The notes under the pieces are model-generated. The model searched no databases. It was not told where the DNA came from and was given only the letters and a program-made list of their open reading frames with translations. A stretch of 46,418 bases of DNA, from positions 1 to 46,418 of the IMG/VR virus record IMGVR_UViG_3300040809_000068; one strand, given 5' to 3'. Every line of letters begins with the position of its first letter. Position 1 is the first letter of the stretch. A program made the translations under genes and the position numbers. This document shows, piece after piece, positions 1-7,608 of this stretch. Source of the stretch: a virus.

Positions 1-2
1 TG

Positions 3-116
3 AAGGAACTAGTAGAGGCCGCTGTAGAGAAGAAGCGTTACCGCAAGGGTGGCGATGGCAACCGTTCCCTTGGTGCTTTGATAGACCTGAGGGAACTAGT
101 TGAGTTCAAAGAGTAA
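3..116 (+). CDS. Hypothetical protein, cut by the left window edge
   Basis: An open frame runs from the window edge to a TAA at 114-116 and encodes 37 visible residues, beginning KELVEAAVEKK and ending ELVEFKE. Bases 1-2 are TG, so if the preceding base is A the ATG would lie exactly across the edge and the gene would be nearly complete; otherwise it is 5'-truncated. The peptide is charged, has a helical appearance and contains a glycine-rich turn (KGGDGNRS). I do not recognise the family. It points the same way as the head genes and sits only 14 bases before the next small gene, so it probably belongs to the same transcription unit. Confidence 0.5.
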   Translation, partial: KELVEAAVEKKRYRKGGDGNRSLGALIDLRELVEFKE

Positions 117-130
117 CCATTGAGAAGTCA

Positions 131-280
131 ATGGCAGATGAGATTAAGAAACCAGACAAGAGATTAAAAGAAGAACGGAACAAGATGCTTCGCAAGAAAT
201 ACAATGAGACATCGTTTCAGAGATATGTCCAGCGAAACAGGGTTGTTCCTATTTATCCTGTGAAGAAGGAAGGGAAGTAA
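131..280 (+). CDS. Small basic hypothetical protein (49 aa)
   Basis: ATG at 131 opens a frame of 49 codons ending in TAA at 278-280. The product is highly charged: Lys/Arg-rich at the N-terminus, then an aromatic segment (SFQRYVQRNR), then a short basic tail. The stop overlaps the ATG of the MazG-like gene by one base (TAATG), which supports it as a real, translationally coupled member of the operon. The ribosome binding site is weak (GAG about 6 bases before the start). No family recognised and no membrane segment seen. Confidence 0.5.
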   Translation: MADEIKKPDKRLKEERNKMLRKKYNETSFQRYVQRNRVVPIYPVKKEGK

Positions 281-612
281 TGTTCATGGATTTTGCGAAG
301 TATCAAGAGAAAGCCCGTGCCACGGCAATCTACCCAGCGGAACACGCTGTAACCTACCCTACCCTTGGGCTGGCTGGAGAGGCTGGCGAGGTAGCGGAAA
401 AGGTAAAGAAGATTATCCGCGACAAAGGCGGCAAGTTCTCACAGGAAGACCGACTGGCAATCCGCAAGGAACTGGGCGATGTCCTGTGGTACATCAGCCA
501 GATTGCCTGTGACTTAGACATTACGCTTGAGAGTATCGCTATTGCGAACATCGAAAAACTCCGCGTCCGTCAGGAAAAAGGAACTCTGTCAGGGTCAGGT
601 GATGACCGCTGA
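280..612 (+). CDS. MazG-like nucleotide pyrophosphohydrolase
   Basis: A 110-residue all-alpha NTP pyrophosphohydrolase of the MazG/dUTPase superfamily. Such enzymes hydrolyse (d)NTPs to the monophosphate and pyrophosphate. The metal-binding signature is complete: GEAGEVAEK provides E34-x2-E37 and KELGDVLWY provides E64-x2-D67, the usual ExxE...ExxD arrangement separated by about 27 residues. The length fits a single-domain phage MazG. ATG at 280 overlaps the previous stop by one base; a second in-frame ATG at 286 (starting MDFAKYQ) is an equally possible start, with the purine-rich AAGGAAGGGAAG just upstream. Known phage relatives are thought to clean the nucleotide pool or lower (p)ppGpp during infection; which substrate applies here cannot be read from the sequence. 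Confidence 0.88.
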   Translation: MFMDFAKYQEKARATAIYPAEHAVTYPTLGLAGEAGEVAEKVKKIIRDKGGKFSQEDRLAIRKELGDVLWYISQIACDLDITLESIAIANIEKLRVRQEKGTLSGSGDDR

Positions 613-739
613 TTGTGCGGTGAACAGAGCATTAAACGCCGTAATGTATCATTTATGGCACAAAACCTATGCGTTGAAGCGCATAAAACTCAGATATGCG
701 CTGAAGCGTATATCATCCCGAAAGGGACGAATAGTTTAA
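602..739 (+). CDS. Possible small basic protein with a duplicated YALKRI motif
   Basis: A 45-codon frame starts at ATG 602, inside the last codons of the MazG-like gene, with AGG five bases upstream. Its product would be Cys/His-containing at first and strongly basic at the end. The segment YALKRI occurs twice, nine residues apart, and is encoded by the two tandem hairpins at 668-714. It fills an otherwise empty 170-base gap, which favours a gene in so compact a genome. The repeat could equally be an RNA structure that happens to be open in this frame. A shorter version would begin at ATG 644. No family is recognised. Confidence 0.3.
   Translation: MTADCAVNRALNAVMYHLWHKTYALKRIKLRYALKRISSRKGRIV
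668..714 (+). repeat. Two tandem imperfectly repeated hairpins
   Basis: Bases 668-685 form a perfect 6-bp stem (TATGCG/CGCATA) around the loop TTGAAG. Bases 693-714 form an 8-position stem (GATATGCG/CGTATATC) with one G-U pair in RNA, around the loop CTGAAG. The two units share TATGCG-nTGAAG-CG and lie about 27 bases apart. No U-tract follows, so they do not look like terminators. They may be an RNA processing or stability element, a protein-binding site, or the result of a duplicated coding unit. Confidence 0.55.
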
Positions 740-782
740 TTACACTAACAAATTGGTATTGATAGTACCGATGAGGATTAAA

Positions 783-1001
783 GTGGCAGACCGTTTCGAT
801 TTAGAAGAAAAAATAATGAGGGCATCGGTAATATTGGATGACATCGACTGCCTGAGAAACGCCCTCTGCTGTCGAGACATGACGCCAGACCAGATAGACA
901 ACTATCTGCTGGGGATGCATTCCATTTATATGGAGAAGTTTGAAGACCTTAATGACATGATGTGTCAGGTTTTCAATCTAAACCAATACAGAGAAAAATA
1001 G
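783..1001 (+). CDS. Hypothetical small helical protein (72 aa)
   Basis: I place the start at GTG 783 because GAGG at 773-776 sits six bases upstream; the longer readings from TTG 753 or ATG 771 have no comparable site. The product is 72 residues, predicted helical and acidic, with the pattern LDDIDCLRNALCCRDMTPDQ followed by LLGMHSIYMEKFEDL. Similar small proteins with a central LLGM.x.YxxKFE.L segment are, to my recollection, common and unnamed in marine phages. It lies just before a promoter-like sequence and the terminase, so it may be the last gene of the left-hand small-gene group. Confidence 0.65.
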   Translation: MADRFDLEEKIMRASVILDDIDCLRNALCCRDMTPDQIDNYLLGMHSIYMEKFEDLNDMMCQVFNLNQYREK

Positions 1002-1014
1002 GCATTAAGCCACA

Positions 1015-1044
1015 ATGACATGATATTTTGTATGTGTGGATAAT
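1015..1044 (+). promoter_or_regulatory. Candidate sigma70 promoter before the terminase
   Basis: ATGACA (1015-1020, five of six matches to the -35 consensus) is followed after 18 bases by GATAAT (1039-1044, five of six to the -10 consensus). Transcription would begin near 1051, some 14 bases before the terminase ATG. It lies in a 63-base intergenic gap at the start of the head operon, which is where a late promoter would be expected. Confidence 0.5.
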
Positions 1045-1064
1045 AACATCCCGCATCGGTGACA

Positions 1065-2576
1065 ATGGACGCATCCGCACAAGAATTACTTAAAAACATT
1101 GATAAACTTCCACCGCAACACTACGAGGCGGTTACCAAAGCCCTAGCAAAGTGGCATCAAGCCAAGCAGATTGACAAGGCGAAGGATAACTTTCTCGATT
1201 TTGTAAAGGTGGTATGGCCTTCTTTTATTGAAGGACCGCACCACCGCATCATGGCTGAGAAATTTCAAAAGGTAGCCGATGGTGAGTTGAAGCGTATTAT
1301 CATCAATATCGCTCCTCGCCACGGTAAGTCTGAACTTACCTCATGGCTACTGCCAGCTTGGATGCTTGGCAAAGACCCCAGCAAGAAGATAATCGCGGCT
1401 ACGCACACCGCTGACTTCTCTGTGAGGTTTGGTCGAAAGGTTCGTAACCTTCTCGACACCGAGTCATTCAAGTCGGTATTCCCAAATGTCTCTCTCAGGG
1501 CTGACTCAAAGGCCGCTGGTAGATGGGATGTTTCGGGCGGCGGCGAATACTTTGCCGTAGGTGTAGGTGGTGCCATGACTGGTCGTGGTGCTGACCTGTT
1601 AATTATTGATGACCCACACTCCGAGACCGCTGGTATCAGTCCATCCATAGACTACTTCGACAGTGTCTATGAGTGGTACGCCTCAGGTCCACGACAGCGT
1701 CTACAACCGGGTGGCGCAATTATTATCGTGATGACACGGTGGCATGAACTGGATTTGACAGGCCACATCCTTCAGTCATCGGAAGAACGCAAGGGTTCTG
1801 ACAAGTGGGAAGTTATTGAACTCCCAGCGTTATACGAAGATGGAGAACCTCTCTGGCCAGACTTCTGGAGTAAAGAGGAACTACACGCCCTCAAGGCAGA
1901 ACTGCCAATATCTAAATGGTCTGCCCAGTATCAGCAGAAGCCAACCTCTGAAGAAGGCGCACTGATAAAGAGGGAATACTGGAAGGAGTGGAGAAAGGGC
2001 AGTCCACCGCCGTGTGACTACATTATCCAGTCTGTCGATACCGCACACACTAAGAATGCGCGGTCAGACTACTCTGCGATTACAACATGGGGCGTGTTTG
2101 AACACCCAAACGATGATGGGCAGTTGGTGCCTAACATCATCCTGCTTGACGCTGTTAATGAGAAACTTGAGTTCCCTGAACTAAAGAACAGGGCATTGGA
2201 ACTATATTATGCTTACGAACCTGACGGATATCTTATTGAGGCTAAAGCGGCGGGTTTACCGCTTATTCAAGAACTTCGCGCTTCAGGTATTCCTGTCATG
2301 GATTACACTCCGAGTCGCGGTCAAGACAAACTGTCACGCGTTAATTCAATCACTGATATATTCGCCAACGGTATCGTATGGCATCCAGCAACTCGCTGGG
2401 CTGAAGAAGTGGTTGAACAATGCGCGTCTTTCCCTAACGGAGCGCATGACGACCTTGTGGACTGCACGACCTTGGCGTTGATGAGATTCCGCCAAGGCGG
2501 TTTCTTGAGTCTTTACAATGACTTTGAGGATGAGGAGCCAGAGTGGCGTCCTCGCCGACAGAACCCTTATTACTAA
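1065..2576 (+). CDS. terL: Terminase large subunit
   Basis: The DNA-packaging motor: an N-terminal ATPase that translocates DNA into the prohead and a C-terminal RNase H-fold nuclease that cuts concatemers. From ATG 1065 the protein is 503 residues. The Walker A-like motif is APRHGKSE (K88), the Walker B is LLIIDDP (D182, D183), and MTRWHELDLTG follows as the coupling region. The nuclease contributes SVDTAHT (D325) and AHDDLVD (D462, D463). This layout fits the family in which the C-terminal half is annotated as a phage terminase nuclease domain. An upstream GTG at 1059 would add two residues, but ATG is preferred. No small-terminase gene is recognised in the window; one may lie to the left. 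Confidence 0.96.
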   Translation: MDASAQELLKNIDKLPPQHYEAVTKALAKWHQAKQIDKAKDNFLDFVKVVWPSFIEGPHHRIMAEKFQKVADGELKRIIINIAPRHGKSELTSWLLPAWMLGKDPSKKIIAATHTADFSVRFGRKVRNLLDTESFKSVFPNVSLRADSKAAGRWDVSGGGEYFAVGVGGAMTGRGADLLIIDDPHSETAGISPSIDYFDSVYEWYASGPRQRLQPGGAIIIVMTRWHELDLTGHILQSSEERKGSDKWEVIELPALYEDGEPLWPDFWSKEELHALKAELPISKWSAQYQQKPTSEEGALIKREYWKEWRKGSPPPCDYIIQSVDTAHTKNARSDYSAITTWGVFEHPNDDGQLVPNIILLDAVNEKLEFPELKNRALELYYAYEPDGYLIEAKAAGLPLIQELRASGIPVMDYTPSRGQDKLSRVNSITDIFANGIVWHPATRWAEEVVEQCASFPNGAHDDLVDCTTLALMRFRQGGFLSLYNDFEDEEPEWRPRRQNPYY

Positions 2577-2585
2577 GGATTAGAT

Positions 2586-4934
2586 ATGGAAGAAGATGAA
2601 ATGGCAGAAGCCGCCGAAGACACATTGCAGATAGGCGTACTGAACCCAGAAGCCATCATCATTGACGATGATGAAGGTGGCGTTGTCATTGACTTTGACC
2701 CAATGTCCGATGAGGACAACATTCCTTTTGACGCCAACCTAGCGGAGCATATGGACGATGGGGATTTGAACTCCCTCGCCGCTGACTTGGTCGCCGCATA
2801 CGAAGAAGACCGCGCATCACGAGACGAGTGGGAACAGGCTTACATTGACGGCCTCGACTTGCTTGGCGTTAAGATTGAGGACAGAACTACACCGTTTGAA
2901 GGTGCCACTGGCGTAACACACCCCATCCTAAGTGAGGCTGTAATTCGCTTTGTCTCACAGGCGATGATGGAAATCTTCCCCTCTAACGGACCCGTAAGAA
3001 CTACGGTCATCGGCAATAAGACAGCCGAGAGGGACGAACAGGCGCGGCGCGTACAGGATTATATGAACTATCTCCTGACAGAGGAGATTGAAGAATACCG
3101 TCCATCTACAGAACAACTGCTGTTTAAGACGGCATTGGCTGGCTCTGGTTTCCGTAAGGTATACTACGACCCACAGCACAACAGGCCGGATAGCATCTTC
3201 GTTCCTGCCGAAGACTTCGTTGTTAGTTACGACACAACAGACCTGAAGTCTTCTACACGCTACACCCATGTCATGCGGAAAAGTGAAAACTTTGTGCGCC
3301 GTATGCAACTCAGTGGCTTCTACCGCGACATCGACTTGGGAGAAAATGCGAATGAAGGTAGTGATATACAAACAAAATACAACGAACTCACAGGAGTCAC
3401 AGAGGTCTCAGAGTCAGACATCAGAACACTCCTCGAAGTCTTCGTTGAACTCGACCTCGAAGGGTTTGAACACCTTGGACAAGACGGAGAGCCATCAGGA
3501 CTCAACCTCCCCTATGTCGTCACAATCGACTACGCATCAGGTTCCGTTCTATCAGTTCGCCGTAATTATGAAGAGGACGACCCACTAGCGGAGCCGCATC
3601 AGCACTTCGTTCATTATAAATTCCAGCCGGGGCTTGGATTCTATGGCTTCGGGCTTATACATCTCATTGGTTCTATCGCTAAGTCTTCCACTTCAATTCT
3701 GCGTCAACTCATTGACGCTGGGACACTCGCAAACCTTCCTGCCGGATTCAAGGCCAGAGGCTTGCGTATTAAAGGTGACGACAAGCCAATCGAACCCGGA
3801 GAGTTCAGAGATATTGACCTTCCGGGTGGGGCGATACGCGACAACATCTTACCCTTACCATTCAAGGAGCCGTCCCCTACCCTAGCCCAGTTGATGGGTG
3901 TGCTGGTTGAAGAGGGTCGCCGCATTGCATCAATCGCAGACTTGCAGATTGGCGAGGGCAACCAAGAGGCACCAGTCGGAACAACCATTGCCCTGATTGA
4001 ACGGTCAATGAAAGTCATGTCTGCCGTTCACGCAAGGCTACACAACAGTTTACGCCGCGAGTTCAAACTACTAGCGGCTATCATTAAGGATACTCTTCCT
4101 GAGTATCCATATGATGTTGGGGCAGATTCGTTAATAGCGAGGTCAGATTTTGATGACCGAGTTGATATCATACCTGTCTCTGACCCCAACGCCACATCGT
4201 TTGCACAGCGGATTATGCAACAACAGGCCGCATTGCAAACATCGGCGCAAGCACCACAACTATACGACTTGAGAAAACTGCATCGCTCTTTCCTCAAGAC
4301 CGTTGGTGTAGACGGTGTGGACGAAATCGTGCCAGACCCAACAGATGTCCCAGCGTTTGACCCAGTGTCAGAGAACGCACGGATGATGGCTGGCGCACCT
4401 GTCAAAGTCTTTTCCTACCAAGACCACGACAGTCACATCTCTGCCCACATGTCTCTCATGCAAGACCCAAGTCTTCAGCAGAACCCAATGGGCAAGCAGA
4501 TTACTGCCGCGCTGTCAGCGCACATCTCTGAACACATGGCACACAAGTACCGCAATCAGGCGCAGGAACTCATCGCTGATGAACTGCCGCCTCTCAACAG
4601 AGAGGCAGAGGGCGGCTTGACCGAGGACGAAGAGATGAGAATTGCCTCACAGGCCGCACAAGCGGCGGCACAAATGACAGGAAAGGCACAGCAACAGGCT
4701 GTTCTTGAACGACAAATGGCGGCGGCACAGGACCCAGTAATGCAACAACAGCAAGCAGAATTGCAAATCAAACAAGCGAAGGTACAGCAGGACGCACAGG
4801 AAGCACAGTTGGACGCACAGGTGGAACTCCAGAAGGCTAACATGCGTACCCAACTTGAAAGAGAACGACTCCAGCAACAAAGAGAAATAGCAACGATGAA
4901 GGTGCAAGCAGACCTGATGAAGGGCAGACGCTAA
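2586..4934 (+). CDS. Portal protein with long C-terminal coiled coil
   Basis: The dodecameric ring through which DNA enters and leaves the capsid. At 782 residues it is in the size range of P22-type podovirus portals. It begins with an acidic stretch, then a region typical of portals with the phrase ADLQIGEGNQEAPVGTT near the middle, a segment of the kind that packs around the DNA channel, followed by a long helical region. The last 110 residues or so are rich in Gln, Ala, Arg and Glu with heptad-like spacing, probably forming the coiled-coil barrel that extends into the capsid in P22-like portals. AAGGA lies seven bases before the ATG. It follows terL by nine bases, the normal order in a packaging module. 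Confidence 0.9.
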   Translation: MEEDEMAEAAEDTLQIGVLNPEAIIIDDDEGGVVIDFDPMSDEDNIPFDANLAEHMDDGDLNSLAADLVAAYEEDRASRDEWEQAYIDGLDLLGVKIEDRTTPFEGATGVTHPILSEAVIRFVSQAMMEIFPSNGPVRTTVIGNKTAERDEQARRVQDYMNYLLTEEIEEYRPSTEQLLFKTALAGSGFRKVYYDPQHNRPDSIFVPAEDFVVSYDTTDLKSSTRYTHVMRKSENFVRRMQLSGFYRDIDLGENANEGSDIQTKYNELTGVTEVSESDIRTLLEVFVELDLEGFEHLGQDGEPSGLNLPYVVTIDYASGSVLSVRRNYEEDDPLAEPHQHFVHYKFQPGLGFYGFGLIHLIGSIAKSSTSILRQLIDAGTLANLPAGFKARGLRIKGDDKPIEPGEFRDIDLPGGAIRDNILPLPFKEPSPTLAQLMGVLVEEGRRIASIADLQIGEGNQEAPVGTTIALIERSMKVMSAVHARLHNSLRREFKLLAAIIKDTLPEYPYDVGADSLIARSDFDDRVDIIPVSDPNATSFAQRIMQQQAALQTSAQAPQLYDLRKLHRSFLKTVGVDGVDEIVPDPTDVPAFDPVSENARMMAGAPVKVFSYQDHDSHISAHMSLMQDPSLQQNPMGKQITAALSAHISEHMAHKYRNQAQELIADELPPLNREAEGGLTEDEEMRIASQAAQAAAQMTGKAQQQAVLERQMAAAQDPVMQQQQAELQIKQAKVQQDAQEAQLDAQVELQKANMRTQLERERLQQQREIATMKVQADLMKGRR

Positions 4935-4946
4935 ATAACATCGGCA

Positions 4947-4975
4947 CTGACCACTAACATCATGTTATATATAAG
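4947..4975 (+). promoter_or_regulatory. Weak candidate promoter after the portal gene
   Basis: CTGACC (4947-4952) is followed after 17 bases by TATAAG (4970-4975) in the AT-rich gap after the portal gene. The start point would fall near 4982, inside the ribosome binding site of the next gene, which argues against it. Confidence 0.25.
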
Positions 4976-4990
4976 CTAAAGGAGTTCTAC

Positions 4991-5185
4991 ATGGACCCAC
5001 AAGTTCATGCATTTGCGGATGAGGTCCGCAAGACCTTACGGAACTATATGAACGAGTTAACTGATAATGTTGCACTCGGTTCCGCAAAATCATTTGAGGA
5101 GTACCAGCGAACTGTCGGTCAGATTGAAGGTCTGGCGATAGCAGAACGAGAACTTCTGAACCTCCTCAATCTCTCAGAAGACTGA
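4991..5185 (+). CDS. Hypothetical small helical protein (64 aa)
   Basis: A 64-residue soluble, mostly helical protein (MDPQVHAFADEV...LNLSED) with a strong AAAGGAG site seven bases before the ATG. It lies between portal and GroES-like genes, and small helical proteins in this place are frequent in marine podovirus genomes, where their role is not known. A head-assembly or portal-associated role is an inference from position only. Confidence 0.75.
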   Translation: MDPQVHAFADEVRKTLRNYMNELTDNVALGSAKSFEEYQRTVGQIEGLAIAERELLNLLNLSED

Positions 5186-5233
5186 GACTCGGCGTGGCTT
5201 GACCGCTAGGTAAGTAAGCTAACAGGAGAAAGT

Positions 5234-5611
5234 ATGTCGTCCGTATACAGTACGGGCGCGGTTGTCGTACCTGACAACCCGCCAAAACCTATGGGTTATC
5301 ACATTCTTATTGTGATGCCGAAGGTAGAAGAAAAAACCAAAGGTGGGGTAATCCTACCTACGGAAGCAAAGTCACGAGAAGATGTTGCTTCGATAGTTGG
5401 TAAAGTCATTTCTGTAGGGGAAACTGCGTACCCCGATACAGATTATCGTTTCGCTTCAGGGCCTTGGTGTCAGGAAGGCGACTGGGTGATGGTCAGTAAA
5501 TATGCCGGACATCGCTTTGAATATGACGGTTGTGAGATGCGTATTCTTAACGATGACGCAATCTTAGCAGTCGTTGATGACCCAACCAAAGTTTCGAGGG
5601 CAACAGCATGA
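5234..5611 (+). CDS. Phage-encoded GroES-like co-chaperonin
   Basis: A 125-residue protein that reads as a co-chaperonin 10: PMGYHILIVMPK for the first strands, then EEKTKGGVILP as the mobile loop with the hydrophobic V39-I40-L41 that would dock on GroEL, then GKVISVGETA, GDWVMVSKYAG and ILNDDAILAVVDD, which match the order of strands in GroES. It carries an extra N-terminal arm of about 18 residues and an inserted segment between the two halves. Known phage counterparts (T4 gp31, RB49 CocO) replace GroES so that the large capsid protein can fold in the GroEL cage. The position between portal and scaffold supports that job here. AGGAG lies five bases before the ATG, and the stop overlaps the scaffold start (ATGA). 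Confidence 0.82.
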   Translation: MSSVYSTGAVVVPDNPPKPMGYHILIVMPKVEEKTKGGVILPTEAKSREDVASIVGKVISVGETAYPDTDYRFASGPWCQEGDWVMVSKYAGHRFEYDGCEMRILNDDAILAVVDDPTKVSRATA

Positions 5612-6477
5612 GTGAAGAAGATATTAAGGATAATGATGAACTGGAAGTCGAACTGGAGGAGAATGAAGAAGAAACTCCGAAAGATGAAACGGAAGTTCAA
5701 GAGGATGATTCTGGGCAGGATTTAGAAGCCTCTGAAGACCAGCCAAAGAAATCATCCAAGTTCCAAAAGCGTATTGATGACCTAGTTCACAAACAGCGCG
5801 AAGCGGAACGACAGCGTGACGAATACTATCGCGTAGCCCAGAAGGCTATGGATGAGAACAACTCACTGCGTAAAGCGGCACAAGAGTTCTCTAATACATC
5901 CGTAACTGAGATGGAAGCGCGTATCAACGCTGACATTGAAAAAGCAAAGTCTGATTATAAAAAAGCATATGAAGACGGTGATGCTGACAAGATAATCGAA
6001 GCACAAGACCGCATGATTAAAGCGGCTTCCCAGAACACAAAACTGGAAGCAATGCGGACAAAGGCTTCGCCAGATAATTATCAGCAGTATGACCCGATTG
6101 CACCGCCACCAGATACTAAGGCGGTGGAGTGGGCTGGTCGTAATCCTTGGTTTAACAAGGACATGGTTATGACCAACGCCGCATACGCTATCCACGATGA
6201 CATTGTCAGAGGTGGGGTCGAGGCGAGTAGTGACAGATACTACGACATGATTGACCAGCGAATGCGCGAAGAGTTCCCACACAAGTTTCAAGGCGAGGCG
6301 CAGGACACGCCAAGCCGGACCCGAAAGGGTAACGCAACCTCTGTGGTTACGCCGGGAGGCAACGAAAGTGGCCGTTCCAAGAAAGTCCGACTCTCACCTT
6401 CACAGGTGGCCGTAGCGAAACGCTTGGGTGTTCCCCTTGAGGAATACGCAAAGCAGTTTGTTGCGCTTGATAATTAG
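5608..6477 (+). CDS. Head scaffolding protein
   Basis: A 289-residue protein with the composition of an internal scaffold. The first 50 residues are extremely acidic, residues 50-160 form a long charged coiled coil (KRIDDLVHKQREAERQRDEYY and onwards), and the C-terminus is basic (SGRSKKVRLSPSQVAVAKRLG), as in scaffolds whose helix-loop-helix tail binds the capsid subunit. It lies two genes upstream of the major capsid protein, the normal place. Its start overlaps the GroES-like stop by four bases. The protein would be expelled or degraded during maturation; no protease domain is visible in it. Confidence 0.85.
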   Translation: MSEEDIKDNDELEVELEENEEETPKDETEVQEDDSGQDLEASEDQPKKSSKFQKRIDDLVHKQREAERQRDEYYRVAQKAMDENNSLRKAAQEFSNTSVTEMEARINADIEKAKSDYKKAYEDGDADKIIEAQDRMIKAASQNTKLEAMRTKASPDNYQQYDPIAPPPDTKAVEWAGRNPWFNKDMVMTNAAYAIHDDIVRGGVEASSDRYYDMIDQRMREEFPHKFQGEAQDTPSRTRKGNATSVVTPGGNESGRSKKVRLSPSQVAVAKRLGVPLEEYAKQFVALDN

Positions 6478-6488
6478 GAGGCATTCAC

Positions 6489-6956
6489 ATGTCTGATACA
6501 GCAAAAGCATCCCGTACCCCTCGTTCAGTAGAGAAGCGTGAACAGGAGTTACGCCCCCAAACTTGGTCTCCACCTAACATGTTGCCAGACCCTCTTCCAA
6601 AAGACGGTTACACATTTAAGTGGGTTCGCATCGCTACTCAGGGACAAGACGACCCGATGAACTACTCTAAGAAACTCCGTGAGGGGTGGGAGGCAGTTCC
6701 TATCGAAGAGGCCCCTGAGATGGAACATCTTGTTCTAGACCCGAACCCTCGCTTCAAAGGCAACATCGAAGTAGGTGGTCTGCTTCTCTGCCGGATGCCC
6801 GAACATATGGCACAGCAACGCAACGAACACTATCGGCAACAGTCTACTGATGCCATCCACTCCGTTGACAATGCACTTATGCGGGAATCCAACCCACGGA
6901 TGCCGATTAACGCTCCAGAGCGTTCTAGTCGTGTGTCCTTTGGAAAAGGCTCCTAA
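6489..6956 (+). CDS. Hypothetical head-module protein (155 aa)
   Basis: A 155-residue hydrophilic protein with a disordered basic start (KASRTPRSVEKRE), a compact middle with WVRIATQGQDDPMNYSKKL, EGWEAVPIEEAPE and GGLLLCRMPEHMA, and an Arg/Ser-rich tail. This pattern (a tryptophan-containing beta segment followed by 'REGWE.V') is familiar from unnamed proteins beside scaffold and capsid genes in marine phages. AGGAGG lies seven to eight bases before the ATG. A minor head or assembly role is inferred from its position only. Confidence 0.75.
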   Translation: MSDTAKASRTPRSVEKREQELRPQTWSPPNMLPDPLPKDGYTFKWVRIATQGQDDPMNYSKKLREGWEAVPIEEAPEMEHLVLDPNPRFKGNIEVGGLLLCRMPEHMAQQRNEHYRQQSTDAIHSVDNALMRESNPRMPINAPERSSRVSFGKGS

Positions 6957-6999
6957 CACTCGGTTGGGGGCTATAATCTAACCTTTAGGGAGAGACATA

Positions 7000-7596
7000 A
7001 TGTCTGCTACTTCAGCCCCCCGTGGCCTGAAGCCGATTGCACTCCTTGGGGGTATGCCGTTTGCTGGCTCGACTCGTGAGATTCCAATCAAGTCTGGTTA
7101 CGCTACGGCTATCTTCAATGGTGATGTTGTCGGTTTCGCTGATGTCACAAACTCCACTGACGATGGTTACCTCGTCCGTGAGAGTGCCGCTGGTGAAGTT
7201 AACCCTGTCGGTGTTTTCATGGGTGTGTCTTACACAGACCCAAACACTGGTCAGGTAACTCACAAGCAATACTACCCCGGTGGTATCGCCGCTTCCGACA
7301 TTAAAGCGGTTGTTTCCATCAATCCTTTCACTCTGTACGAAGTTCAGGCTGACGGCGCAGTTGCACAAACTGCACTTGGTCAAACCATTGACCTTGTCCA
7401 GACTTCCGCTGGTAATACTACCACTGGTAATTCTGGCCTTCAGGCAGACGCATCAACAGCCGCTATCACTGGTGGTTGCTGGCGCATCGTAGACTTCGTA
7501 GACCGTGTTGGCTCTTCAGTAGGTGATTCATACACCGACATTGTCGTGATGATGAACCAGTCTGAACATGCCCTCATGGCCGCAAGCATTACCTAA
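7000..7596 (+). CDS. Putative capsid decoration or accessory head protein
   Basis: A 198-residue protein rich in Gly, Ser, Thr and Val, without charged clusters, beginning with the linker-like MSATSAPRGLKPIALLGG and continuing as beta-strand segments (GDVVGFADVTN, NPVGVFMGVSY, CWRIVDFVDRVG). It stands directly upstream of the capsid gene, 12 bases apart. Proteins of this kind and in this place are commonly structural. I read it as a head decoration or cement protein, but no specific family name can be claimed. GGGAGAG precedes the ATG. Confidence 0.65.
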   Translation: MSATSAPRGLKPIALLGGMPFAGSTREIPIKSGYATAIFNGDVVGFADVTNSTDDGYLVRESAAGEVNPVGVFMGVSYTDPNTGQVTHKQYYPGGIAASDIKAVVSINPFTLYEVQADGAVAQTALGQTIDLVQTSAGNTTTGNSGLQADASTAAITGGCWRIVDFVDRVGSSVGDSYTDIVVMMNQSEHALMAASIT

Positions 7597-7608
7597 GGGA
7601 GTTGTAAA

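Noticed and set aside
668-714. A minimal CRISPR array
   Set aside because: There are only two units, imperfect, with a spacer shorter than ten bases and no cas genes in the window.
1059-1064. GTG 1059 as the start of terL
   Set aside because: It adds only two residues; ATG 1065 is adjacent and more likely. Neither has a strong ribosome binding site.
1265-1648. A 127-codon antisense frame within terL
   Set aside because: It lies wholly inside the ATPase coding region and lacks any start signal.
2209-2481. A 90-residue Leu/Arg-rich frame overlapping the end of terL
   Set aside because: It is a shifted frame of the terminase nuclease domain, whose motifs are intact in the main frame.
6972-6977. 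TATAAT as a promoter before the gene at 7000
   Set aside because: A perfect -10 hexamer but no acceptable -35 at 16-19 bases and no extended TGn; the nearest TTGGAA is 26 bases away.
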